In this document: positions 16,564 through 24,221 of the stretch, one piece after another | Position numbering within the stretch: position 1 is the first letter of the stretch | Layout of the letters: each line of letters starts with the position of its first letter | Assembly (NCBI GenBank): GCA_024698325.1 | Contig: JAILRG010000118.1 | Coordinates: 1-34,203, forward strand | From: Treponema sp. | Lineage (GTDB): Bacteria > Spirochaetota > Spirochaetia > Treponematales > Treponemataceae | DNA: 34,203 bases | Direction of reading: 5' to 3' | Notes under the pieces: generated by a model | Databases searched by the model: none | Seen by the model: the letters and a program-made list of their open reading frames with translations, nothing else | Told to the model about the DNA's origin: nothing | Position numbers and translations under genes: made by a program

Positions 16564-17464
16564 TCTTTTCGCCGAGCAGGCGGGCAGCAAGTTCTACCGC
16601 AAGAGCCGCAGTCTGGTTGCGTACATCCAGAACCGGGTTTACTTCTACAATTTCCGCAGAGCGCACAAGCTTAGACTCGTACATTTCTTCCATAAGGAGC
16701 AGTGCTTCGCGGTTTGTCATGCCCGCCGGCAGCTGGTAGCCGGTGCCAGGTGCGTACATCGGGTCAAGACAGTCCATGTCAAAGCTTACGTGAACGACAT
16801 CCACGCGGCGCTTAAAAAAGCCGATGACCTTGCGGACTACGTCACAAAATCCCATGCGGTCAATGTCGCTCATCGTGTAGGCGGTCACGCCTGCTTCCTT
16901 CATCAGCTTGCGCTCTTCCATGTCGACGCTGCGTAAGCCCACGTAACAGACGTTGCGCGGGTCAACTTTGCGGCCTTCAAAGTACAGGTTTGTCAGCTCA
17001 GGAATGCCGTAGCCGCAGCTTGCGCTCATACATTCGCCGTGAATGTTGCCGCTCGGGCTTGTTTCTGCAGTGTTAAAATCGCCGTGAGCGTCTACATAGA
17101 GCACGCCCATGCGAAGGCCTTTTTTCTGGTATGCTGCTGCCAGCCCCGCCAGGCTGCCCAGGGCGATTGAGTGATCACCGCCGAGCACGAGCGGAAAGCC
17201 GCCGTCTTCTACCGCCTGCTGAACTTCTGAAGCAAGCTGCGTATTTGCGCGTACAATTGGCTGCAGATACTTTGCTTTGGGATTTCCCGGCTCTTCATAT
17301 TCCTGCGGATTAATCTGAATCGGCGAAAAATAGCGTACGGTTTTGTGTCCGAGCGATTCTAGGCGCTCTTTAATGCCCGCCAGACGTATTGCTGACGGAC
17401 CCATGTCTGAGCCGTGGCGGCTTGCGCCAAAGTCCAACGGCATTTCAAGGATGTGTATGTTCAT
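16556..17464 (-). CDS. rocF: arginase / ureohydrolase family enzyme
   Basis: This manganese enzyme probably hydrolyses arginine to ornithine and urea. The 302 residues are the normal length. Metal-binding motifs are all present: GGDHS with H98, DAHGDFN with D125, H127 and D129, and SFDMDCLDP with D229 and D231. The N-terminus (PLDFGASRHGSDMGPSAIR) is of the arginase type rather than agmatinase. The segment after LDPMYAPGTG is YQLPAGMTNRE, where arginases usually read TPVxGGL, so substrate range may differ. ATG 17464 begins 1 nt after the malic enzyme stop, indicating translational coupling; the upstream in-frame start at 17518 lies within that gene. No urease or ornithine genes are nearby. 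Confidence 0.9.
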   Translation of the reverse strand: MNIHILEMPLDFGASRHGSDMGPSAIRLAGIKERLESLGHKTVRYFSPIQINPQEYEEPGNPKAKYLQPIVRANTQLASEVQQAVEDGGFPLVLGGDHSIALGSLAGLAAAYQKKGLRMGVLYVDAHGDFNTAETSPSGNIHGECMSASCGYGIPELTNLYFEGRKVDPRNVCYVGLRSVDMEERKLMKEAGVTAYTMSDIDRMGFCDVVRKVIGFFKRRVDVVHVSFDMDCLDPMYAPGTGYQLPAGMTNREALLLMEEMYESKLVRSAEIVEVNPVLDVRNQTAALAVELAARLLGEKIY

Positions 17465-17465
17465 A

Positions 17466-18644
17466 TTATGCCTGTGCGAGTCCTGCTTTGCGGGCTTCCG
17501 TTGCGACCGCCTCGGCAACTACTTTAGCGACGCGCGGGTCGAATGCTGAGGGGATTACATTGTCAGCGGAAAGTTCGCTGTCGCTGATAAGGCTTGCGAG
17601 TCCTCGTGCGGCGGCGATTTTCATTTCCTCGGTGATTTTGGTTGCACGGCTGTCGAGTGCACCGCGGAACAGGCCGGGGAAGGCAAGCACGTTGTTAATC
17701 TGGTTGGGATAGTCGCTTCTGCCGGTTCCGATGACTCGGGCTCCGGCGGCTTTTGCCTTTTCGTAGGTGATTTCAGGCTCCGGGTTTGCCATGGCAAAGA
17801 CAATCGGGTCGCGCTTCATGCTTTTTACCATTTCTTCGCTTACGAGGTTCGGGGCGGAAACGCCGACGAACATGTCTGCTTTTGCCATCGCTTCGGCAAG
17901 CGACAGGCGCTCGTTGTCATTGTTGGTGATTTCGGTTAGCTCTTTGGTCAAAAAGTCGTACTTGTCGTAATCATCTTTGAGCACAATGCCGTTGATGTTA
18001 AAGCCATAGATGTTTTTGACGCCTGCGCTGTGCAGCATACGAATAATGGAGCTTCCGGCGGCTCCGGTTCCGCTTACGACGACGGTGATGTCCTCAACTT
18101 TTTTGCCGACGACTTTAAGCGCGTTCATCATGGCGGCGGTAACGACGATGGCTGTTCCGTGCTGGTCATCGTGAAAGACCGGAATGTTAAGCTCTTTAAT
18201 CAGCGTGCGCTCAATCTGGACGCAGCGGGGAGCGGAAATGTCTTCCAGGTTTATGCCGCCGAATGTGGGCGCAATCTGCTTGCAAAAACGGATGATTTCG
18301 TCCGGGTCTTTGGTGTCGATGCAGAGCGGAACCGCGTCAACGCCGGCGAACTTTTTGAAAAGCACGCACTTGCCTTCCATGACCGGTAAGCCGGCTGCAG
18401 GACCGATGTCTCCCAGTCCCAGCACTGCGGTGCCGTCAGAAACGACTGCAATCGTGTTGCCCTTCCAGGTGTACGTGTACACGTCGTCGGGGTTTTTGTG
18501 AATCTGCCGGCAGGGTTCTGCAACTCCCGGCGTGTAGGCGACTGACAGGTCGTCGCGGTTTTCCAAAGGCATTTTGAGCGTGGTCTCAATCTTGCCTTTC
18601 CATTCACCATGTTTTTCCAATGCTTTTTCGTAGATTGTGCTCAT
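17466..18644 (-). CDS. NAD(P)-dependent malic enzyme
   Basis: This enzyme decarboxylates malate to pyruvate with reduction of NAD(P). It has 392 residues, the short bacterial form without the phosphotransacetylase-like tail. Visible motifs are LSVAYTPGVAEPC (catalytic Tyr), GLPVMEGKCVLFKKFAGVDA (catalytic Lys), LEDISAPRC and FHDDQHGTA for metal binding, SGTGAAGSS for the nucleotide and FAMANPEPEI. Cofactor preference cannot be told. ATG 18644 gives the family start MSTIYEKALEKH; an in-frame start at 18662 would lie upstream of the predicted transcription start. It is the first gene of a malic enzyme-arginase unit, and it is expressed from a leaderless-type promoter. Confidence 0.95.
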   Translation of the reverse strand: MSTIYEKALEKHGEWKGKIETTLKMPLENRDDLSVAYTPGVAEPCRQIHKNPDDVYTYTWKGNTIAVVSDGTAVLGLGDIGPAAGLPVMEGKCVLFKKFAGVDAVPLCIDTKDPDEIIRFCKQIAPTFGGINLEDISAPRCVQIERTLIKELNIPVFHDDQHGTAIVVTAAMMNALKVVGKKVEDITVVVSGTGAAGSSIIRMLHSAGVKNIYGFNINGIVLKDDYDKYDFLTKELTEITNNDNERLSLAEAMAKADMFVGVSAPNLVSEEMVKSMKRDPIVFAMANPEPEITYEKAKAAGARVIGTGRSDYPNQINNVLAFPGLFRGALDSRATKITEEMKIAAARGLASLISDSELSADNVIPSAFDPRVAKVVAEAVATEARKAGLAQA

Positions 18645-18656
18645 GGGGGCAGTATA
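18642..18656 (-). promoter_or_regulatory. leaderless-type -10 of the malic enzyme gene
   Basis: Minus-strand TATACT (18656-18651) is followed by GCCCCC and ATG 18644: again 6 nt between hexamer and start codon. The C-run cannot act as a Shine-Dalgarno sequence. Confidence 0.65.
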
Positions 18657-18740
18657 GCGCAAATGCTATGCCTGGGGAAAGTGTACGGTAAAAGGCAAAC
18701 TTACTGCCGTTTTTTTTATGGACTTTACGTTCAAATAGCT

Positions 18741-18752
18741 TATAATTACACT
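18741..18752 (+). promoter_or_regulatory. -10 elements of the small membrane protein gene
   Basis: TATAAT at 18741-18746 is directly followed by TACACT at 18747-18752. Either gives a leader of roughly 30-36 nt to ATG 18789, in contrast to the leaderless genes nearby. Confidence 0.5.
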
Positions 18753-18788
18753 CATACTCAGAAATAGTCTGATTTGATGGAGATTGTT

Positions 18789-19214
18789 ATGGAAAAATTT
18801 ACACTTTCGAGCCGTTCTAAAGATCGCTGGATCTTTTTCTTCGGCATGCTGGCTGCTTTTATTGGTTTGATGATTCCGTATGTCCGTATTGAGGATGAAG
18901 GTGTCTTTAACGTATTTACAGGCGGCATCTTCTTTAACGAACCTGGTATTGCTTATATCTCAACGTTTATCTGGATTGTCTTCCTTGCTTTGCTTGGTTC
19001 AATTATTGCGTTTTTCCTTTCAAAGAATATCGTGCTCGATTATGTCTGCTGGCTGATTGCGGCAAGCTTTGGGATTGCAGAGCTTATTACCATCTCTGTT
19101 GACTTTGAACTGATTCCGTTTGCGTGGATGTTTATCGGTTCGTATGTCACCTGTATCGGTATGATAGCAGCGCTTGTCGGCCTGATTCGTCAGTTGCTCC
19201 ACTTAAAGAAATAA
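18789..19214 (+). CDS. small integral membrane protein, unknown
   Basis: This 141-residue protein has four hydrophobic segments (FFFGMLAAFIGLMIPYV, AYISTFIWIVFLALLGSIIAFFL, VLDYVCWLIAASFGIAELITI, FAWMFIGSYVTCIGMIAALVGLI) and a short basic tail (RQLLHLKK). I recognise no family. GGAG at 18779-18782 lies 6 nt before ATG 18789; earlier in-frame starts at 18774 (TTG) and 18777 (ATG) have no ribosome site. It is a single-gene unit, divergent from malic enzyme and closed by a terminator shared with the convergent 673-residue gene. Confidence 0.8.
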   Translation: MEKFTLSSRSKDRWIFFFGMLAAFIGLMIPYVRIEDEGVFNVFTGGIFFNEPGIAYISTFIWIVFLALLGSIIAFFLSKNIVLDYVCWLIAASFGIAELITISVDFELIPFAWMFIGSYVTCIGMIAALVGLIRQLLHLKK

Positions 19215-19228
19215 ACTGCTTCTTTACT

Positions 19229-19284
19229 AAAAAAGCTGCCCCCGAAGTGTACGTCAAAATGCGCTTCGAAAGGGCAGCTTTTTT
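19229..19284. terminator. bidirectional rho-independent terminator
   Basis: The arms AAAAAAGCTGCCC (19229-19241) and GGGCAGCTTTTTT (19272-19284) pair perfectly over 13 bp, with a further CGAAG / CTTCG pairing inside. T runs occur on both strands, so it can end transcription of the convergent genes on either side. Confidence 0.9.
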
Positions 19285-19303
19285 TATGCGTATGCTGTTT
19301 CTG

Positions 19304-21325
19304 TTATGACCTGTTCTGCGATTGGGCAGCAGCTTTTACGCGTTCTGCGAAAAGCTTATTCTGGTCACTGCGCAACGGAACGCTGAACTGCACGCCGCCG
19401 TCAGAGTCCGAAATGCGGTAAATCCTGCTGGAATCGGCGCTGTAGGCGGGACTGTCTGTATCATTTACCCACCAGTCTAATACTGCGACAATGCACAGGG
19501 CGTATTTTACGAGATTTGCGTTAGTGGCAGCCGTGTCGTTCCGTTTGGCTCCAAGCAGGACGTCCATGCGTTTAGAAACGACATTCGGAATGTCAAATTC
19601 GTAGCGTTCCCAGGGGTTCTGCAAGCCCATGACATCGCCTTTTGTTTCTGCAGCGCCGTCGATATTGTGCGCAAGTTCTCCGAAGAATTCCCGAAGGAAA
19701 GCGGCTCGCAGGCACATTGGACGGTACTGGCTTTCGTTTCCGGGCTTTTCGAGCAGCAGCTGTGTGAACTTAAAGTGCGGCAGGAAGTTGTATTTTGTCT
19801 GCCACAAAAGGCTTGTCAGCAGTTTTTTGCCGAAGAGGCTGTTCTTAAAATCACTCTGGCTGTACTGCTCGTTGCAGAAGTTGACCAGCTTTTCGCAGTA
19901 GTTCTTTTCAAACAGCACTTCCCGGTACAGAGACCAGTCGCTGAGCGTTTTTCCCAAGGTGTCGTCGGATTTGCCGTTGGGAGAGACATCTTCGGTAAAC
20001 TGTACGTTACGACATGCCTGGAAAATGTCTTCGCTGATGCGTAAAAGCACAATGGTAATCTGCAGGGGATTATGGGGATTAAGCAGATTGAAGCCGTCCC
20101 GGAACTGGTACAGTGGCTGGAAGTACGGGTACATATCGGGCATGGAGTCGAGTTTGGTAAATCCTGCATCTGGGAAAAGCTGGTCGAGCAGCTTTAAGCC
20201 GCTGCGGACAACGCTCATACGGCTTGCCTGTTCTGCCGCTGCCTGTATTTCTTCGGGAGTGGGGCCTGACGGCTGGTCGTCGTCTTCAGTTTCGTCATCA
20301 AATTCAATGGGGCGAATCTTCTTTTTCGGCATTAAAAGCTCAAACTTTGTCATACCCAGGAACGTAAGAATGTTTGTCGCTTTTGCGGTAAAGAAGAGCG
20401 GGAACGACTCGTAGGTGTTGCTGCACATGCGCATCAGGAGCGGATACAGGCCTTTTATCAGGTTTGTGTACACATGCATCCACTGGGTAAGGGCGTCCTT
20501 TGATATTGCGGTAAGCTTTTTCTTGTCGCTGTCGCTGTACCGGGCGAGGTCGTTGTAAATGTCTTTGAGAATGCCGGGGATGCGGTTTTCTCCGAGGTAG
20601 TAGACTTTCAGCACCATCCGGTAAATAAGGCGGATGAGCGGAATCATGTCGGTTACCGTTATGCTGTCGCTGCTGGCAAGAAGTTCGTCTGAAGCGGAGC
20701 GGATGTCTTTCATCGTCCAGCTGCCGACAGTGCGCAGGAACTGGAAGCGCTCTGCATCTTCGACCTGTATCTGTGCTTTGTAGCTGTCAGGAGAAATCTG
20801 TATCAGGGATTTTATGCTGGTCATAAATCCCTGCAGGTAGCTGAGGTAATCCTGCAAGGTCTGGTCGATAAAGTCCTTGCGTACTAATTCCGTACCGTTC
20901 TTTCTGAAGTAGCGGATAAAGTTGAATACTCCGTAGTTCGGCTTGATGCGGTAATCCTGAGACATGAGGAGCTTTTCAATCTGTATAAGCTCGCTGCTTT
21001 TGATGTCGGGCAGCGTGTTGTTTGTAGCAGGAGCTGCAGCGACAGGGGCCGCATGCGTGCCGGCAGGTTTTGACTTTAGCCCGGCCGTGCCGCCGGTGCT
21101 GCCTTTAGCAGGCCGGTGAATATAGCCGCCGCGGTTTTTCTGTTGCGGCAGCGCTGCCGGATTTATGGGCTGTGATTTTTCAGTAAAAATCTGGCCGCCG
21201 AGGATTTTTGTCATCCGGCGGGCTTCGTCGGGATCTATGGCACCGATGTTTTTTCGTGTCTGATCTAGTGTTCCCGGTTCATAAAGAGCTGCAGGTTTTT
21301 TAGGCGGGTTGAACTCATCACTCAT
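19304..21325 (-). CDS. 673-residue cytoplasmic protein, unknown
   Basis: No signal peptide or membrane segment is visible. Residues 1-110 are Pro/Ala/Gly/Lys-rich and look disordered (PAALPQQKNRGG, PVAAAPATNN). A largely helical body follows from about 110, interrupted near 345-372 by an acidic, probably flexible stretch (FDDETEDDDQPSGPTPEE). The C-terminus returns to low complexity. I recognise no domain; the arrangement suggests a scaffold or regulatory protein restricted to spirochaetes, which is inference. I chose ATG 21325 because GGAG lies 6 nt upstream; a TTG four codons earlier overlaps that site. It follows a DUF2804 gene by 18 nt and is probably cotranscribed with it. Confidence 0.85.
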   Translation of the reverse strand: MSDEFNPPKKPAALYEPGTLDQTRKNIGAIDPDEARRMTKILGGQIFTEKSQPINPAALPQQKNRGGYIHRPAKGSTGGTAGLKSKPAGTHAAPVAAAPATNNTLPDIKSSELIQIEKLLMSQDYRIKPNYGVFNFIRYFRKNGTELVRKDFIDQTLQDYLSYLQGFMTSIKSLIQISPDSYKAQIQVEDAERFQFLRTVGSWTMKDIRSASDELLASSDSITVTDMIPLIRLIYRMVLKVYYLGENRIPGILKDIYNDLARYSDSDKKKLTAISKDALTQWMHVYTNLIKGLYPLLMRMCSNTYESFPLFFTAKATNILTFLGMTKFELLMPKKKIRPIEFDDETEDDDQPSGPTPEEIQAAAEQASRMSVVRSGLKLLDQLFPDAGFTKLDSMPDMYPYFQPLYQFRDGFNLLNPHNPLQITIVLLRISEDIFQACRNVQFTEDVSPNGKSDDTLGKTLSDWSLYREVLFEKNYCEKLVNFCNEQYSQSDFKNSLFGKKLLTSLLWQTKYNFLPHFKFTQLLLEKPGNESQYRPMCLRAAFLREFFGELAHNIDGAAETKGDVMGLQNPWERYEFDIPNVVSKRMDVLLGAKRNDTAATNANLVKYALCIVAVLDWWVNDTDSPAYSADSSRIYRISDSDGGVQFSVPLRSDQNKLFAERVKAAAQSQNRS

Positions 21326-21343
21326 ATCTGTCTCCAAAATACG

Positions 21344-22411
21344 CTAGAGGCGCAGTAATTGATGTTTTGCTATGCCCTCAAAATTGTGGACGGGAATTGA
21401 TGTGCCGTCTTTTGTTTTGAGGGTACCTTCAAAACGACCAAAAATTGTATGAAACTTTGTATGTATGACGAAAAATGACATGTCCCGGAAATTGTCGGAA
21501 ACAGGAGTGAACGTCAAATCTACCATGTTTTCTGTGTCCTGAATAATCCATTTGTTGGTAAGCCCGAATGGATAGGTAATGAGGACTGGTGGCAGCGGCG
21601 TACATTCTTTGTCGACAAACAGCAGGTTCTGCGTGTCTCCTGTCATGTCATCATCTTCGTCAAGCATGGTGTGAATCGTAAAGGTGACTGACTTGCCGTT
21701 TATGATGCCGGCGGCAGTAACAAATACGGCTTCCGAAACAAAATTGTAGTAGTTGCGGTTTATGCTGAATACGGCATGTCCGTCGGTGTCGGCCATGGTG
21801 ACGGCTTTGGAAAGTCTGGTGCTTCCGAGTGAAAGCGAGCCGTGAATCTGGCTGGCGGCGATGTACGAGGCAGAGCAGCGGCGCTTTGTCGGGGACGGAA
21901 TGCAGGTGGTGATTTCTCCCTGGCCGGCAGTTGAATAATGAGCCATAAAAGCGCCTGTTACTGAAGGTCGGGCGCTGTCGCCGGCAAGGTTAAAAATCAG
22001 CGACAGGCGGTCGCGGCTGTGATCCCAGCTGATGCGGATATAGCGCTTTTTGCTGAAGCTGACACAGTAGCCGGTCTCTATGATGTGAGGAATAAACCTG
22101 CGCCGCGGTCCCATAAGAATACGATAGGACAGTTTGCGGTTGGTTTCTTTATCCCAGATGGTTACTTCTGCATATCCAAAGATTTTCTGATCAAAAAAAT
22201 CAACAGTACCAATATAGGAGCTGATATTAAACAGAAACGTCAGAGAACTTTTTATGCGAAAATTGGTCAGCAGGCGCGGTAATGGTAAGCCGAAAGGTGC
22301 TTCTACGCCGCGGATGTCCAGCTTTTTGGGAAAGCCTGCAAAGGTGCCGAAAACGGGCTTCCCGTTAGACACTAAATGCTCTGGCGGCGGCGATATTTCT
22401 CGTGAATACAA
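21344..22411 (-). CDS. DUF2804 family protein
   Basis: This protein of about 355 residues resembles the DUF2804 family: an early REISPPPEHLVSNGKPVFG, then NISSYIGTVDFFD and GYAEVTIWDKETNR, with a beta-rich remainder that includes the segment NRNYYNFVSEAVFVTA. The family has no assigned reaction, and there is no signal peptide. The start is uncertain. No in-frame ATG exists near the 5' end. TTG 22411 has GTGAGG 6 nt upstream and is my choice. TTG 22438 would precede the predicted transcription start, and ATT 22435 lies exactly where the leaderless rule puts +1. The 673-residue gene follows after 18 nt. Confidence 0.75.
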   Translation of the reverse strand: MYSREISPPPEHLVSNGKPVFGTFAGFPKKLDIRGVEAPFGLPLPRLLTNFRIKSSLTFLFNISSYIGTVDFFDQKIFGYAEVTIWDKETNRKLSYRILMGPRRRFIPHIIETGYCVSFSKKRYIRISWDHSRDRLSLIFNLAGDSARPSVTGAFMAHYSTAGQGEITTCIPSPTKRRCSASYIAASQIHGSLSLGSTRLSKAVTMADTDGHAVFSINRNYYNFVSEAVFVTAAGIINGKSVTFTIHTMLDEDDDMTGDTQNLLFVDKECTPLPPVLITYPFGLTNKWIIQDTENMVDLTFTPVSDNFRDMSFFVIHTKFHTIFGRFEGTLKTKDGTSIPVHNFEGIAKHQLLRL

Positions 22412-22432
22412 AATGACCTCACAATCCTTTTT

Positions 22433-22447
22433 AATCAAATAAGTATA
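22433..22447 (-). promoter_or_regulatory. -10 element of the DUF2804 gene
   Basis: Minus-strand TATACT (22447-22442) is followed by TATTTG and an in-frame ATT (22435-22433), the same 6-nt geometry as the leaderless genes but with ATT in place of ATG. Confidence 0.5.
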
Positions 22448-22497
22448 CCTTAAACGGGCGCCTCTGGCAAACGGTTTTCTTTTATAAGCGAATTCGT

Positions 22498-22540
22498 TTG
22501 GTGATTCTGAAATTTAGGTTTACACTAAATTGAGATTTAG
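22498..22540 (+). promoter_or_regulatory. promoter with overlapping inverted repeats, beta-CASP gene
   Basis: TTGGTG (22498-22503), 17 nt and TACACT (22521-22526) form a good promoter. An inverted repeat, AATTTAG (22511-22517) / CTAAATT (22525-22531), flanks the -10, and a third arm ATTTAG (22535-22540) can pair with the same CTAAAT. This looks like an operator for a repressor covering -10 and +1. Confidence 0.5.
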
Positions 22541-22578
22541 CATCAGGGTCGGTAAAACCGTACCTGCAGGAGGGCACT

Positions 22579-24210
22579 ATGTCAGTTACAATGTATTCAT
22601 TGGGTGCGGCACAGGAGGTGACCGGCTCTAAACATGTGTTCGAAATTGACGGACGCGCATTCATGGTCGATTGTGGAGCATTTCAGGGGCATCGTAAGAT
22701 AGCGGACGAAAAAAACCGTAATTTTGATTTTGATCCCGACAAGCTTGAGGCTGTTATTCTGACTCATGCGCACTATGACCACTGCGGTCTTTTACCGGTG
22801 CTGACTAAAAAGGGGTTTGACGGAAATATTTATGCAACGCCCGCAACCCGAGATCTTGCAGACTTAATTATGATGGACAGCGCCCGTATTCAGTCGCGGG
22901 ATGCAGAGTACTTGCGCAAGCAGGCGCAAAAAAAAGGCGAAAAATTCACCTGGCAGCCGTTGTTTACTGAAAAAGACTGCGTAAAAGCAGCTAATCAAAT
23001 TGTGACGCTTTCCTATAATCGAAAAATGTACATTGCGCCTGATATCGAGCTGGAGTTTTTTGATGCCGGGCATATTTTGGGAAGCGCTTTTGCCTATGTG
23101 TCTATAAAAGGGCAGCGCAATTCCCGGAAAGGCGCTTTTGCCGGCATGGGAAATGCGCATCCGCTCTGGAACCGCTTGTTTGGCTGGATGTCGAGCCGCG
23201 CAGAGCTGCATGCGGACGGCGTCGATGGAATGGAAGACCGGCGCGTAAAGGGCGACCGTCGTAAGGCGACGCCGGAAGAACAGGCGGCGTATACTGGCGA
23301 AGAACGGCGCAGCGGCTATGACAGGCGCGAAGGCAAGGACGAAATCCGCGTGCTGTTTACCGGTGACCTTGGCCGCAAGAGTAAGCCGATTATCCGTGAC
23401 CCTGCAGAAAAACTGCCGCCGCCGGATTACATCGTAATTGAAAGCACATACGGTAACCGCCGTCACGAAGGAACCGAGATTGCTCTGGACGAATTACGCA
23501 AGGTCGTCAGGCGCGCCATCGATAAAAAAGGCAAAATCATCATTCCGTCATTTGCAATCGAGCGCACGCAGGAACTTGTGTATTACCTGCACCTGCTGGT
23601 AGACCAGAAGAAAATTCCGTCTATTCCGATTTATGTGGATTCTCCGATGGCGATGAATGCGACGAGCATTTTTCAGGTGCATCCGGAGTGTTATGACACG
23701 AAAGTGCATGACCTCTTCACTCAGCATCACAAGAATCCGTTCGGCTTTAACGAGCTGTCGTTTGTTACCAGCGTGGAAGAATCAAAAGGCCTGAACGAAA
23801 AGAGCGGGCCAATGATTATTATCAGCGCGGACGGCATGTGCGAAGCCGGTCGTGTCCTGCATCATCTGGCAAATAATATTTCGGATCCGCGGAATACCAT
23901 TCTGATTGTCGGCTACATGGCAGAAAATACGCTGGGACGCAAAATCCGCGACCATGCAAAGCAGGTGAACATTATGGGCGAAGTCTACGACGTAAATGCG
24001 GAGGTTGAAACTATAAACGCCTTTAGCGCGCATGCTGATTATACCGAAGCGACCGCATGGCTGGATAAAATCGACACAAGCCGCTTAAAACGAATTTTTA
24101 TGGTTCACGGCGAAAAGGATTCCCAGGCTTTCTTTAAAAACTATCTTGCCGAGCATGGCTATACTGATGTAGAAATTGTAGAATACGGAAAAGCGTATGA
24201 GCTTGAATAA
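22579..24210 (+). CDS. metallo-beta-lactamase/beta-CASP RNase-like protein
   Basis: This 543-residue protein has the MBL signature THAHYDHCG (H63, H65, D67, H68), H165 in DAGHILGSA, D263 in FTGDLGR, the beta-CASP part (IPSFAIERTQEL, DSPMAMNAT) and the C-terminal SAHAD (H485) and VHGEKD (H510). All metal ligands appear present, so zinc-dependent RNA cleavage, as in the YSH1/KH-less CPSF-like family, is expected. Family members are usually ~450-470 residues. The extra length is an insert of ~75 residues between H165 and D263, carrying two RRxxxDRR motifs (221-228 and 243-250). GGAGG precedes the ATG. The pectate lyase gene begins 12 nt after the stop. Confidence 0.93.
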   Translation: MSVTMYSLGAAQEVTGSKHVFEIDGRAFMVDCGAFQGHRKIADEKNRNFDFDPDKLEAVILTHAHYDHCGLLPVLTKKGFDGNIYATPATRDLADLIMMDSARIQSRDAEYLRKQAQKKGEKFTWQPLFTEKDCVKAANQIVTLSYNRKMYIAPDIELEFFDAGHILGSAFAYVSIKGQRNSRKGAFAGMGNAHPLWNRLFGWMSSRAELHADGVDGMEDRRVKGDRRKATPEEQAAYTGEERRSGYDRREGKDEIRVLFTGDLGRKSKPIIRDPAEKLPPPDYIVIESTYGNRRHEGTEIALDELRKVVRRAIDKKGKIIIPSFAIERTQELVYYLHLLVDQKKIPSIPIYVDSPMAMNATSIFQVHPECYDTKVHDLFTQHHKNPFGFNELSFVTSVEESKGLNEKSGPMIIISADGMCEAGRVLHHLANNISDPRNTILIVGYMAENTLGRKIRDHAKQVNIMGEVYDVNAEVETINAFSAHADYTEATAWLDKIDTSRLKRIFMVHGEKDSQAFFKNYLAEHGYTDVEIVEYGKAYELE

Positions 24211-24221
24211 CAGGAGATTCT

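Noticed and set aside
18690..18718. GGCA/TGCC stem followed by eight T, as a terminator
   Set aside because: The stem is only about 4 bp and no plus-strand gene precedes it; the T run is more likely promoter-upstream sequence.
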